64,000 nucleotides of DNA, taken from contig NC_134108.1 in assembly GCF_040939455.1 (NCBI RefSeq), forward strand, positions 12,243,501-12,307,500, given 5' to 3'. Both the position numbers and the translations under genes were made by a program. This DNA comes from Microcebus murinus (Eukaryota > Chordata > Mammalia > Primates > Cheirogaleidae). Numbering within the stretch: the stretch's first letter is position 1; every line of letters starts with the position of its first letter. Below the pieces are notes generated by a model, which searched no databases, had not been told where the DNA came from, and was given only the letters and a program-made list of their open reading frames with translations. Positions 45,961 through 57,934 of this stretch are shown here, piece after piece.

Positions 45961-47365
45961 TATTAATAAGTTCCCTATTGTGGGGACCATCTAACTTTCC
46001 CACTAACAGACAATTGGACCAAATGGCATCTGATCCAAAGGTCAGCTGGAAATCAGTGCCATGGACGGCTATGAAAAGATGAGCCAGATTAATCAAATCA
46101 TCTTTCCTGGGAATGTAGATTGTGAATCAGAGTTGCTGAAGTGAAAGTTGAAGCTGAAAGTATCCCATGAGATGGGACAAGGCTTTCTGGATGCCTGTTG
46201 AGTCAAAATCACGGGGAAGGGAAAGTTGTGAGTTAAGCAGAAGACAAGAGGGAAAAAAAGACAGAACATCACTAGAAGACATTTGATAGCAGGGCAGAAG
46301 TAAGCAGATATACAGAGGTAACTGGGCCACTGCAATGGTGGATATGGGCATGAGAAGGTGCACCCTGTGCCTGAGATCTCAAGATTGCCCGGGATTCTTC
46401 ACAAAATATGTTGTGGTTTTCATGATGCTTGGACACTCAACTAAACCTAGTTCCCTATTCTTATATAGCCTTAAAATAACCTTGCTATGTCATCACCACC
46501 CTATATGGACATATTGATAAAGTCTGACTTAATTCTTTATATTATTTGCCTTTCCCACTCAAACATACACAGCTGAATCATTCATAACTCTCATCAGGTG
46601 TGGTTTGTTGATTCAATGTGCAAAAAAAGAATTACAAGTAAAGATAAAGTATTTTCCACAAATATGCATCTAACATATTCCTCAGTTTTGTTCTAAAATT
46701 CATGCCTTGTAAATATATTTTAACATAACAGAGTACTTATGTTAACATCAGAGTACTTTAGTTATATATCTGCATGTTGCTTCAATTTTGAACTTTTGCT
46801 TTACCTGTGCTATCTCTGGGCTCCACCACACAATCTAAATCCTAAAAACTGATAAATGCAGGTTACCTGGGCTTCCAGAAAAGCCCACTGGAAACTTAAT
46901 TTGAAAAGAGGATAGGTGATTCCATAAACTTGCAGCTTTGACACATCTATAAACCTGTCTTCCTATAGTTGCCTAGGCTGAGAAATGTCCTGTTCACGTA
47001 TTTTTATTATGCATTTCTGAATATGTGGTGGCGAAATATTCTGACCTGTGTAGATGCCCCTGCAAAATGTCACTAGTTTTCACTAGTTTGATTTCTAAAA
47101 TTGCCTTTCTAGCCTTTTTTAGCTGTGAGCTTTTTTTAAAAAAAAATCTTAATGTTAAGCAAACTTGTCATGTTCATTTAAAACCCTTGATTATGTTTTG
47201 TTTATTTAGAATCTGCAGCAACTGTTCTCCTTTCTGTGCACTTCACCTCTGCCTTTCACATGTCTTCAGTTCTGCCCGCATCTGTGTCTGCTTTACCTTT
47301 TTTCTTTTGCTTGTTCTCTTCCCTATTTGGGGCTATATTGGCAGTTTAACTTTGGTCTTGGTTGA
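45961..47365. other. 1.4 kb without a recognised feature
   Basis: No repeat recognised. Frames of 60-124 codons (for example plus 47025-47399) have no domain and overlap AT-rich sequence. Confidence 0.5.
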
Positions 47366-47480
47366 GCCATCATTCTCATTTTATAAGAGAGGAAACTGAG
47401 TGTGGGAGTGGGGAAGATACTTGTCTAACAACACATATTAAGTGGCCTAGCCTGTACTTGAATGTATGTCTGTCTGACTA
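47366..47480 (-). mobile_element. MIR SINE fragment
   Basis: 'attctcattttataagagagg' then 'aaactgagtgtgggag', 'cttgtctaacaacacatatta' then 'agtggcctagcctgtac', and 'ctgtctgactacagacctgga' match the reversed MIR core and head. Confidence 0.75.
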
Positions 47481-47659
47481 CAGACCTGGACTAATGATTT
47501 GTCTACTACTTATTGCTATTTATTTTTTGTTCTTGCCACCAACAATACCAAAATATATATCTAGCTATTAAGAATCTTAAATTGAGCCAAGATCTCCTAA
47601 CTGCAATGCCTGTGTTATTTGCATTCTGTTAGCCCTCTTCCTAGCAATAATTCTTTTTT

Positions 47660-47818
47660 ATTTCACTTTGGGTTTACACAGGGTTTTCACATACATTATT
47701 TTAACTTGCCCTCTGAAGTAAATGGAACAGTTACTGTTATGCAGACAAATAAGCCCCAGACTAAGAGAAATTATAGATGACTTTTTTGAGTCACCAAGCT
47801 AGTAAAAGCTTGCTCTCA
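47660..47818 (-). mobile_element. Second MIR SINE fragment
   Basis: 'gggttttcacatacattattt' then 'taacttgccctctgaagtaaa', 'cagacaaataagccccagact' and 'gagtcaccaagctagtaaaag' repeat the reversed MIR order. It is therefore a separate copy from the one about 200 bases earlier. Confidence 0.65.
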
Positions 47819-49392
47819 AAAAGACAGTATTTTTAAGATGTTTTATTCCTGTGTTATTATATATTTTAAAAATCAGACCGGATTTTTAGTCTCCAGATAG
47901 AATCTTTGCTCATTCTAATACATGAAGCACCTGCATTTTAAATGCTCTGTGTAAGTCAGATATTTCTCCCAATTCCCCTTTGCTTATCTCCACTGCAGAT
48001 AACAGCAGAGACTAGGGCAGAAACAGAAAGAGGATTCTGTGGTGTGGGTGTCCCTCCAGGGGCCCAGACAGCTCCTCCTCGGTAGCTGCCATTAGTAAAA
48101 CTCTGGTCTGGGGCTGGGCCTCTCCTTATTTACTGAGTGTCAGTGAAAAGGACTTCTTTAGAAAAACCAGAAGCCCAATATGCACAAAGGGCAGATATGC
48201 GCTGGGTGTTGTATTTGACTGCAACCCTAGGAGGTCAGATGACTGCATGGTTTACCAATGGCTAAGACTACAGAGCCTCTGCTGAAACATTTTTCATCCT
48301 GTGGCCACGTTTTTTGCCCTATTTTTAAAAAAGATAATGAAAATTGTATAGAAATTAAATCCCAAGAAACCCTGAGAATAAAGTAAATCTAGTTTCTACT
48401 ATTCATTCTTTTTATTTTTCCTAGCCACCAGGGATATTCAGTCATTTGTATAATCAAATTCAAGTTGCTAAGGCAAAAAGAAAGTAGTTATTTGAGTGTA
48501 GACACATTTGGGCTGTTTGCACAACTCATTGAGGTGGTAGATTAACTCTGCCTCCTTCCAGGCACATTTCTGGCCAGCCTGACAGATTCTTCACTGTGGA
48601 AAAGGATTAGGTCACAAGGGAGCAGAACTAGTTCTATCAGGCATTTTCTACTTAGTATGACTATGATATCGTTCTCTATTTTTAAGTAAACTCTGTCTCA
48701 TTTAGTTTTGCATATCTTACTCTATCCTTTTGCAAGTGTGGATAGTAAATTACCAAGCCTGGCTGTGCCTGGGGAAGATACATGCTTTTAAAACATTTAT
48801 AGTATCTTTGAGAAACTGAAAAAAAATGTAAATATATTTTCCTATTTTTTTTTTGTTGTTGTTTGTTTGAAAAGAGATGAGTAAAGGAATGGAGGAGTAA
48901 AAGGAGCAGAAAGTCCCTAACAAATGCAAATAAATAAACCATTTCAGAGGCAGAGTAGTTGGGGAGCACCCCTGATTGCTCCTGCTCCAGTTGGGGTTGA
49001 CGGCAGAGAGCTTCCAAACTAAGCCAACGCTCAGAGGGTGATGGTTCCCATTGCCAGAGCTTTTGGTGAGTGAGTGTTGTGATAGAAGTTGTTTTTGTTG
49101 ATCCAGGATAAATTTCCCTTTCACCTAGTAACTGTGTTTTGTTTCCCTTTGGCAGAAGGACTCCTCTCTTCTATTGTGAGCAGTCTTATCCATAATTTCA
49201 GTCAAGGTGCTTTGACTTCCCATGACCAGGAGATGAAAAACTTGTGACCCCACTAGGCCAAAGTCTCTCCCACAGAAAATGAGAAAATGAGGAGAGGAAG
49301 TAGCCGGTGAGGAATTACCTGCATGGTGATGTGGGGACACTCTCCCTTTCTCTCCTTGATTGCCATCTGAAGAGATGCACCCCATGGGTTTC
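47819..49392. other. 1.6 kb without a recognised feature
   Basis: Unique-looking sequence of mixed composition. A T-rich TTG run lies at 48843-48870. Overlapping minus-strand frames (111 and 124 codons, 48682-49124) have no domain. Confidence 0.5.
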
Positions 49393-50030
49393 TGTGTATA
49401 TAATCAGGGACTCCAGAGAAATAGACTGAAAGGATATCTATACACACATTGGTTTTGCAGCCTCTGTGTATATTGCATAAATATATGTTCAGAGATTTAT
49501 TACAAGAAACTGGCTTATGGAGGCTAAGTCCTAAGATCTGCATTCAGCAAGGTGGAGACCCAGGAGATGGTGTAAATCCCAGTCTGAGTCCAAGTCCAGA
49601 GGCAGGAGAAGACCAATGTCTGAGATCATAGACAAGCAGAGAAAGCAAATCCTCTCCTCATCTTTTTGTTATATTCAGGATTTCAACAGATGAGATGAGG
49701 CCCACTGACATTGGGAGAGAAATCTGTCTTACTCACAATCTAGTATGTTAATCTCACCCAGAAACACCCTCACAGACAAACTCAGAATAATGTTTAACCA
49801 AATAGCTGGGTACCCTGTGATCCAGTCAAGAAGACACATAAAATTAGCCATCACAAATTCACTTGTTGTCAACATGGCACCCAAACATATCTCCTTAAAC
49901 CATATTTCATCTCCAAATAAGGACAATAATGAGGTCATAATTCTGCCTAACATGATATAACTGTCCAGTGCACAAGTGAAAATGCACTAACCCCTTCCAC
50001 AGAACAGGAGGGAAAGCCCTTGAGTAATAT
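49393..50030 (-). mobile_element. ERV-type LTR (ERVL/MaLR class), 3' LTR of a decayed provirus
   Basis: Reverse strand of an LTR. The right (U5) end is at 49393 with 'aatcagggactccagagaaat'. A poly(A) signal AATAAA reads on the minus strand at about 49497-49502. The body has 'aggtggagacccaggagatgg', 'gatgaggcccactgacattgg', 'aatctcacccagaaacaccct' and 'agaataatgtttaaccaaata'. It reaches 'agccatcacaaattcac' near 49860 and probably continues to about 50030. On the minus strand it lies downstream of integrase-like sequence, as a 3' LTR should. Subfamily not assigned, right boundary uncertain. Confidence 0.75.
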
Positions 50031-50165
50031 TTACTCTTGTTACTTGATACTATGATATAAAGTTAACAATACTTAATTACTATGATACAAAGTAAAAAAA
50101 AAATCTTATGTTACATGAATGATAAGGGTATAAGAGAAGGAAGCAAACTTGAATATTTGCTTGGT

Positions 50166-50167
<2 letters not shown>

Positions 50168-50219
<52 letters not shown>
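50168..50219 (+). repeat. (CA)n microsatellite, about 26 units
   Basis: An uninterrupted CA dinucleotide tract of about 52 bases between the LTR and the ERV internal sequence. It opens a spurious Thr-His frame. Confidence 0.98.
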
Positions 50220-50222
<3 letters not shown>

Positions 50223-50284
50223 CCTAACAACAAAAAAAGAGGAAATGCTTATGACAATTAAAAGTCTTCATTTCTGTAACTGGT

Positions 50285-51206
50285 CCCATGTCATAGCATA
50301 TAAGTACCTTCCTCCACTATCCATTCTGTATTTCCTGTGCTTACAGAAAGTACCCCAGCTGGTCATAGTTCTTTACCTGGTAGAGTGACCCAAACCTTCA
50401 TTTCTGAAGGGTCTAGGCTATCAGTAGTCCTGTCTGGATTGGGTTGTAGAAATTTTCTATTGACTTCAATCACAGGTTATAGTAATACTGAGAGATGCCC
50501 TAAGGGATCTCCAGTGTTTCAGACATAACCTTCCTTACCTCCACTGTGGAGTACCAGGGTCATCTGGTAGTCAGGATGTACCACCCCGGCCAGCTCAGAA
50601 CCTCCCTTTGTATCACTATTGATTCAGCTGCATGAAGAGCCCAAAGTGTCTGGGAGAGAGTCTTAATTTCCAGTCAATGGAATCATTGCTTTGTCTCCTG
50701 GTGGAAGCGTTTCTCCCCTTGGAACTAAGACCTCTAGACCAGCATAAACATAAGGTTGTGAGAACACAAATGTTGCTAGTGGATCACTGGGCTGATGGTG
50801 AGTGGTGCCACTCCCCATTTCACCCCTTAATTCCTGGACCACAAATCTTGGCTATAAGAGAAATGGCACCATATATTACACACTGATTCAAAGAATATAC
50901 AGCCTTCTGAAGGACTTGCCCCAGCCCTGCAAGATGTTGCCACCAAGCTGGGACTGGGACTGAATCTTCAAAAGGCCATTCCACCTTTCTATCTAGCCAG
51001 CTACTTCAGGATGGTGGGGAACATGGCAAGACTAGCCAATTCCATGAGCATGGGCTCCTGGTTGTATTTTTTTTTTGCTGTGAAGTGAGTTCCTTGTCAG
51101 AAGACATGGTATATAGAAAAAAATACATGGAAGGGTATAAAACATTCCGTAAGCCCACAATGGTAGTTTTGGCAGAAGTGTTGTCTGCAGGGAACCCATA
51201 TCCAGA
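50285..51206 (-). pseudogene. ERVL-like pol fragment: integrase catalytic core, broken
   Basis: The minus strand carries retroviral integrase remnants. The second catalytic aspartate codon is at 51096-51098, within a degenerate D-x-G-type motif where a base is missing. The catalytic glutamate codon is at 50987-50989, in an I-E-R-W-N-G context (50975-50992). Their spacing, about 36 codons, fits the D,D-35-E pattern of integrases. Upstream residues (51110-51190) also follow the ERVL core. The frame has several stops and indels, so it is inactive. The 5' side is cut by an MLT1/MST fragment at 51208. The part below 50900 is weakly recognisable. Neighbour: LTR at 49393-50030. No env is seen, as expected of ERVL. 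Confidence 0.75.
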
Positions 51207-51207
51207 G

Positions 51208-51295
51208 TGCTATGGACTGAATGTTTGTGTTCCTCTAAAATTCATGTTGAAACCCTACTCCCCAGTGTGATGGTATTAGGAACAATAAGTAGATT
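51208..51295 (+). mobile_element. MLT1/MST LTR 5' fragment
   Basis: TGCTATGGACTGAATGTTTG at 51208, followed by 'aaaattcatgttgaaacccta' and 'gtgtgatggtattagga', is the 5' terminus of MaLR LTRs. Only about 85 bases remain. It directly follows the ERVL-like integrase sequence on the opposite strand. Confidence 0.85.
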
Positions 51296-51665
51296 GGTTA
51301 TTTCAGCATTACTTTACTTGTAAAAGTTAAAGCAGAGAGAATTTTCTTATCATGCTGGCTAAAACTGGCCTATTTCGGGATTTAGCTATTATCTTTCTCT
51401 TTCCTGATTCCTCAGAAGGTCAGATAAACAACTCAGTTTTGGCTGGGTGGCTTAGAAATTTGGCATGAATGACCCCATTCCAGTTTGGTCTGTTGTGGCT
51501 AGTGCAGAAGCTCAGTCAAAATCAACGGACTCCTATACATTTTATTTAACAGTGCATGTGTCTATGTGCTTTAGTTTTAACTGCATTATCAGAGAATCTT
51601 TGAAATCAAAATAGTTAACAACCACTGTCTACAGGGAACCATGGTGATTTCTTTTTTTCTTTAAC

Positions 51666-51666
<1 letters not shown>
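51296..51666. other. No recognised feature
   Basis: About 370 bases of ordinary composition without a recognised repeat. Confidence 0.5.
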
Positions 51667-51707
<41 letters not shown>

Positions 51708-51812
51708 TCCTTCCTTCCTTCCTTCCTTCCTTCCTTCCTTCCTTCCTTCCTTCCTTCCTTCCCTCCCTCCCTCCCTGCCTCCCTCCTTCTCTCCCTCCCT
51801 CCCTCTCTCCTA

Positions 51813-51901
<89 letters not shown>

Positions 51902-51958
51902 TTCCTTCCTTCCTTCCTTCCTTCCTTCCTTCCTTCCTTCCTTCCTTCCTTCCTTCCT

Positions 51959-51990
<32 letters not shown>

Positions 51991-52000
51991 TTTCTTTCTT
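51667..52000 (+). repeat. Compound pyrimidine microsatellite: (CT)n, (TTCC)n, (CCCT)n, (TTTC)n, (TTCC)n, (TTTC)n
   Basis: About 330 bases almost wholly pyrimidine, broken by one G near 51777 and one A near 51813. CT dinucleotides run to about 51705, TTCC to 51760, CCCT variants to about 51812, TTTC to about 51898, TTCC to about 51960, and TTTC to about 51999. The tetramer arrays mirror each other around the second TTTC block. Confidence 0.97.
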
Positions 52001-52975
52001 AATTAAGATCTACTGTCTTAGCAAATTCTAAGTATTCAATACAATTGAATGTATCCACAGGCATTTCAGCTCCTGGGATGCAATACTTGTCCTATGGAAC
52101 TTTACTGCTAACTCTAGGGGAGAAAGCCTTTCGTAAAGCAGGTGCTTTAAGAGAATTTGAAGTGTTGATTTTTATGCGCAAATGTTTTCTGAGGGTGCAA
52201 AAGGAGGATCCTACTTTTAAAAACAATAAATAGACTAACAAACAATCAGGAATGAGGTCAATTTCTGGAAGTCCCGGTGACAATTTTTAAAATTTTTAGT
52301 AAGCAACTGACTGCCATCTTTTATGAAAATCTAGAAATTTTATTGTCCCCACATATATTACTTGATGACACAAATATAAATATAATAAAAATGGGATTTT
52401 AAAATATTTATTATTTTATTTACTTTCGGTTATTGTTCAAGAGATGAATTTGATGCATATCAATTAGGCATTTAAAGGTAACTAAATATAATGATTAGTA
52501 ATTATACAATGTAATAATAACAAATACAATAATAACAATAATAAAACACTTTTTGCCAGTATAGCAATTAGGATGTTTTTAAGCAAACAAAACAAGATAG
52601 AAATTTCAAACCTTGTAAGTAGGCAGCTAAAAGCCAGTGAGATTTAGAATCTCCATCATATATTTAGCTCATAAAATGGGCATATAATCATTTGAACAGT
52701 ATTTATCCTCTTAAGTAAATTTGAATCTATTGTTGTATCTCTGCCTCAGAAAAAGATGAAGTCATTTTTATTTTGTTTTCCATGGAAACCTGTACTTTGA
52801 TTACTGATGGGTTTTAAGTGTATCATTTCTAGTCCCAGAAATATAATGTTTGAAGAAAGAAGTCATAGAGAGGAAGGACCTACAAAGTTACCAGAAATAT
52901 TTCTTCAAATACTATTTTTTTTCAGACATCATAGATATGAAAGATGCTGAAAGAGATTCTATATTAATTTTTAGC
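52001..52975. other. No recognised feature
   Basis: About 980 bases of AT-rich sequence with 'aataataacaa' type runs near 52500-52550. Nothing recognised. Confidence 0.5.
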
Positions 52976-53062
52976 TTTATTCAATAGATAGTTATTAAGC
53001 TCCTGCCATGTGCCAAGCAATGTCCCAGTGGCTACAGCAGAGAATAAAAAGACAAATTTAAT
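52976..53062 (-). mobile_element. L2 3' end remnant, minus strand
   Basis: 'tcaatagatagttattaagct' then 'cctgccatgtgccaagcaatg' and 'gtggctacagcagagaataaa' match the reversed L2 3' region. Confidence 0.7.
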
Positions 53063-53765
53063 AAAAAGCTTTAGACATAACTTTGCTAAGAAACTTTAGT
53101 CATATTTAGATGTTTGCATTTTAGTTTTCTGAATTTTGTTATTCTCTTATTTATATTCATGGAATGTCTTTATAAGTGATTTCTGGATATAGTTTCTTGA
53201 AAACTATGTGTCCTTTTCTTGAAGAAACATTTTTTTAAAGACATTAACCTTTACTTAAACAAGTGGAGAACATGCAATTTGTTTCCTCTTTGATTCTTTG
53301 TTCTATTCTGTTGGTTTCCAGATGGGGATTTTATGGCAACAGTGAAGTCTTTGCAATGTTTTCACCAGCAGCATTTGCAGGCTGACATGTTGAGCCAGAG
53401 CTTTTGCTAAGGAAAGACACTTTAGAAAATGATATCCTTATGGTTCACTTACATAATTACTCATCAGCATAAATGTCTGAATAGTTAAGACAAGAGAAGA
53501 TCCATATCAACACAGGAACTTGGTATCAGTAGCATCAAATAGCTAAAACTGCTACTCCCCAAACATATATATCTCATATATAATATGTTGATTATAAATT
53601 TAAATCCAAATACTTTTCAAAATTAAGTAATAAAATATAATCTGTTTTATTCATCTAAAATATTCAAAGTAATAATGATTTGTCCACATACTAATTTTTT
53701 TTTTTTTACCGATATTTTTCAATTTGGGTTAAAATGTATACATATATCTTTAATTAATTCTTATA
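53063..53765. other. No recognised feature
   Basis: About 700 bases with a T-run at 53696-53708. No recognised repeat or gene. Confidence 0.5.
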
Positions 53766-53955
53766 CATTCTTTAGGTCTCAGTTCAATTGACACTTGATT
53801 GGAGAAGTTTCCATAACTTTAATGCCTTGGCTAAACAATCATTTTATCTCTACCATATCTGCACAACTATTTGTAGCAATTTTATATTTATTTATAGGCT
53901 TTATGTGTCTGTTTTCTGCACCATATTGAATGCATGAATGAATGACCAGCTACTT
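53766..53955 (+). mobile_element. L2 fragment
   Basis: 'ttaggtctcagttcaattgac' then 'acttgattggagaagtttcca' is the L2 stretch before the terminal region. 'tttatatttatttataggct' and 'atgaatgaatgacc' near the end support it. Confidence 0.65.
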
Positions 53956-54189
53956 AACTGAAAGCATTAATCTCTTCTCTTTCCTTATACCTGGTTTATT
54001 AAATACAAGTCATGATAATATTACAGTGTTTTTTCTGCTTCATTTTGCTCAGTTCTCTATTCGATAATTGGAAAACCTTACTAGTGAGCTTTCAAAGATC
54101 AAGGCAATGTCAGCAAGAGTCTTTGCATATCACAAGGAGTTCTTAGCTAAAAGACAGGATCTCTTGCAATGAATTATTTTAGTATATTA

Positions 54190-54325
54190 TTTTTCTAGTA
54201 GTCTCTGAGCTTTTTGAGTACAGGGTCTATGCTTATTTGTTTGTTTTTGTTTTTCCTTTCCTACTGTATTCCCAAGCACTTTGTTTAGTGCCTAGCTCTT
54301 AATAGGTTGTATCAGAATGTTTTCA
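54190..54325 (+). mobile_element. L2 3' end
   Basis: 'gagctttttgagtacagggtc', 'ctactgtattcccaagcactt' then 'tgtttagtgcctagctcttaa' and 'taggttgtatcagaatg' follow the L2 3' terminus. Confidence 0.7.
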
Positions 54326-55101
54326 TTTGCACTAATGGGAAACCAATACTTCAAACACTTGGAACATGAATAGAAATTTCTTGGGTAATGTAATTATAAA
54401 CATCTAGATATAGGGCAAGCTTGAATTTTAGTTTGAGCAAACTTCTAGTTCCATTGTTCTGTAGTTTTCCTAGCCATGATCTCATCTGTATATTGGCATC
54501 TTCCTCATCCTGGCATTCCTCATGCTAATAAAATGTCTGCAGTGGTTCTACCCTTTTTCTGAATAATATGTGATTCTACAAGAATATAAAGGTTTTGAAC
54601 AAAAGTCCTGAGCTTCACTCTAATTGAAAAGAAGAGAAAAGAAAAGCTATGTAACACCCCTTATCTATAGCTATGGTCCAGAAGATTGTCATTTATTGTT
54701 GGCTTAGGTCCTTGTTGTATGTCCTACCCTGATCCACAACAGTAAGATAATTTTAGCTCAATCAGAGCTTTGCCCTGGAGCTAAGGCAAAGCTCAATTAC
54801 TACTCAAACTAAACTGCCAGAGAGTCAGTAGCAGAAGAGTGAAATGGCTGTGAAAAAGACAACTAAAAATGCTCACTGTTCATAATGAACGTAGTAGAGA
54901 CAAGACATAAAATATGGTCAAGATATCTTTTCTGTTATAGCACCCATAACAAAATAAAATCATTCTCAGCCAGGTGAAAGGCAGGTTGATGGATGAAATT
55001 TGCTTATATACATTTTTATGGTTGCGTGGATATTGGTGGGTTGAATAAAAGTTTCTATTTTTTTTGCATGTCTCCTGCATAGGGTAAAATGGAAGATTAT
55101 A
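54326..55101. other. No recognised feature
   Basis: About 780 bases. A perfect 10-bp inverted repeat, GAGCTTTGCC (54765-54774) and GGCAAAGCTC (54785-54794), is the only structure seen. It is unremarkable by chance in this length. Confidence 0.5.
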
Positions 55102-55502
55102 CAGTTGACCCTTGAACAATACAGAGGTTAGGGGTGCTGAACCCCTGCATAGTCAGAAATCTGCATATAACTTTTGACTCCCCCCAAACTTAATGACTAA
55201 TAGCCTACTGTTGACCAGAAGCCATACTGATAACATCAGCAGTCAATTAAAACATGCTTTTTATATTATATGTATTATATACTGAATTCTTATAATAAAG
55301 TAAGCTAGATAAAAGAAAATGTTATTAAGATAATCATAAGGAAGGAAAAATATACTATTCATTAAGTGGAAGTGGACTGTCATAAAGGTCTTTATCCTCA
55401 TTGTCTTCACATTGAGTAGGCTGAGGAGGAAGAAGAAGAGGAAGGATTGGTCTTGCTGGCCAAAATGAAAGAAAATCCATGTATAAGTGTTCAAGGGTCA
55501 AA
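55102..55502. mobile_element. Tigger2-related non-autonomous DNA transposon, both ends present
   Basis: The left terminal repeat CAGTTGACCCTTGAACAAT at 55102 is preceded by the TA target. The interior has 'ctgcatataacttttgactcc', 'taatgactaatagcctactgt' then 'tgaccagaagcc', 'gtaggctgaggaggaagaaga' and 'ggattggtcttgctgg'. The right end 'tgttcaagggtcaaata' at about 55488 is the inverted repeat. About 400 bases, internally deleted, no transposase. Confidence 0.92.
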
Positions 55503-56767
55503 TATGATTTTAACTTGTTATAGGTTACAAAAAGAAAATCGAGCTGAAGCTAAGCATTCCTGCATAAACATAGGCAGCAAGTTAAAACACATATTTACCT
55601 TTATAAACATTTCAGCAGGCTGTGATAAATTCCTTTCAAAATGGCATTTTTAGAAAATAGTAATGCCCTCCACACATATGTTAACTGACAAGAAGAATGC
55701 ACAAAAAAAGTCACAAAAAATATATCTTTGGCTAATTCAAGAAGAGATAAAGGGAAACACAGCATTTAGAAATAAGTTAGCAGGAAGTATTTTGAGGGGC
55801 TTGGAATTGGGGAAGGCATACAAGGTTCTGGCAATGAAAAACTGCAAAGGTAGAAAGATAAAAACTCAAAAAGCATTTGAGAAATTGCAGATCATAAAGC
55901 AAAACAATTTATTCAGATGGTCAGGTTAGTGTATTTGTACCTGGTTCAGCAATAGTGGTTGACCAGATACAGGAAAATAATAAGGACTTTCGAGGGAGAT
56001 ATGTGAGGGAAGTCTGAATTGAGAAGAGAGTGATATCACACCATTAGATGGGAACATCCAAATGATGAGGCCTAAATAAAGCTGTTATTCTGGTGTGGGT
56101 AAGTCCCAACTTGCTATGAAATCTATGTACATGTCCCTGCCAATTACATGTATTGTGTATCCTCATTTATCTCCATCAGCTTTACTGAAGTCGTTTGAGT
56201 TTCTTCTACGATTGTGCAACTGCTCTAATTATGGAGATTGTTATAAAGAGAAACTGCATGATCTGTTCCTAAACCACAGGGCTGATCTCTGATCCCTTCA
56301 AGGTTAGTAGCAGGATCAGGGAGCTGCCTGTGAAGCTGTAACTTTAGTGCTGTGGATAGTTATAAAGGAAATTTGAATTCTTTACCTCAAAACTTAATAG
56401 TCTTATGGGAGGCAGAGGAGACTCCCAACAAGTATAAAATCACAGTGCCAAATGAAATTATGAGAGCGTGCATCAATGTACACCAAGTTATCAATGTTCT
56501 GAGGCTACAGTGTTGACTATGGTCTTGCAAGGAACAAAATGCTTAGTAGAACCAAATAATGTCTGTGCTATGTGCAAATTCTGATGGACTTAGGACCCAA
56601 TGTAGTGAAGGAGTAAGAGTTCAAGAGGCTCCCAGTGACTCTCAGACCCTTTCTTGTTAAAAAGCTTCCAGAAGTATTCAAGTAGCTTCTTTCTGAAGGT
56701 TCATTTAGTTATACAATCCATAATCTTGAGTCAAACTCTTAGCATACATTTATTGATATTTATTTTA
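55503..56767. other. 1.3 kb without a recognised feature
   Basis: Unique-looking. An 88-codon ATG frame at 55663-55929 has no known domain and a Lys-rich, AT-driven composition. Confidence 0.5.
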
Positions 56768-56968
56768 TCTTCCTTCCTCCCTCCCTCCCTCCCTCCCTCC
56801 CTCCCTCCCTCCCTCCCTTCCTTCCTTCCTTCCTTCCTTCCTTCCTTCCTTCCTTCCTTCCTTCCTCTCTCCCTCCCTCCCTCCCCTTCTCCCTCCCTTC
56901 TCCTCTCCCTCTCTCCCTCCCTCCCTCTCCCTTTTCCTCCTTCCCTTTCTTTCTTTCCTTCTTTCTTC
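56768..56968 (+). repeat. Compound pyrimidine microsatellite: (CCCT)n and (CTTC)n
   Basis: 201 consecutive pyrimidines. CCCT tetramers (about 56776-56817) are followed by TTCC tetramers (to about 56866), then mixed CTCCC and CTTT. It opens spurious Pro/Ser/Leu (plus) and Gly/Arg/Glu/Lys (minus) frames. Confidence 0.97.
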
Positions 56969-57934
56969 ATTCTCAATGTCCATATGTTACTAACAAACAT
57001 TCAAGATAGTATACTAACTTCTGTTTATTCTGGAGGGTGCCAAAGAATTTCAATAGTTATGCATCTGCAGCAGATCTGAAAATGGAAATATAAGTAACCA
57101 GAATGGTTCTTCCACCTCTCCACCCAACACTATTCCTATCATAGTATCTTCCTCCTTTCAGATGTTCTAGTTTAGGAGGAAGAAGAAAAACAGAAGAGGA
57201 AAATGGGAGCATCTTCTTTTAACCATATTTGAAGTGGAATTTATTAGGATGTTTCTGTGACGTCAAGTCTATGTCTCTAAAAAAGGGGTCAGAATTAAAA
57301 CTAATTTGCAATCTAAAGATTCTTGATTATGTGTTATAGAACCGGATAAAATTTGACATACCAATTTTAGTGAACCAATGATATAAGAGTTCTTAAGTTC
57401 TGGTAAACACAGGAATACCCTAGCTGTACAGGCAATTCAATAGGATTTTAAATTCTGGAAATTCCATTTTATAGTAACCATCATAGAATGGTGTTTATTT
57501 AAGGTGCAGGTGGTTGCTGCCAACATGAGCTCATGCAATGACTGATAATTGCTGAGTTATCTGCTTCCAGAATATAATAATTTTCCAGGTGGCTATGAAC
57601 AAGCAGGTCTGAAGAAGAGAAGTTTGAAACAAATGCCGGTTTATCCAGCTACTTTCAGATAGTCAGTATTTCCACCTAACCAGGCCTCACTCTCAACTTC
57701 CCAATTTGGATTAATCTTGACCTCTGGCTCCTACATTCTTTATTACATGTCTGTCACCAGTATATGTAGAAAGTAAGCATGGCTCTAGGTTTTTTAATGC
57801 TGCCAAAGTGCTTTCTTGTTGATAACTTAATTACTTCTCCAAGTTGTTGATTGTTGACATTTTGAAGTCAAGTTTGCTTCTGTATACCTTGGCCCCAACT
57901 ACAGAGAAACAAGTTCCCTGAACTGTGCAATAAA
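56969..57934. other. No recognised feature
   Basis: About 970 bases of unique-looking sequence. No repeat or gene recognised. Confidence 0.5.

Noticed and set aside
48682..49124. Overlapping 111- and 124-codon minus-strand frames
   Set aside because: They overlap each other in different frames across a T-rich run, have no domains, and cannot both be real. Neither shows gene features.
51667..52000. Regular repeated blocks that could suggest a CRISPR-like or satellite array
   Set aside because: Tetranucleotide tracts without unique spacers, in a mammalian genome. A compound microsatellite explains them fully.
54765..54794. Perfect 10-bp inverted repeat with 10-base loop, and a similar one at 28371-28400
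   Set aside because: Hairpins of this size are expected by chance in 64 kb. Neither has a U-run or context suggesting an RNA gene or regulatory role.
56654..57079. Pro/Ser/Leu-rich plus frame and Gly/Arg/Glu/Lys-rich minus frames
   Set aside because: Products of the CCCT/CTTC microsatellite at 56768-56968.
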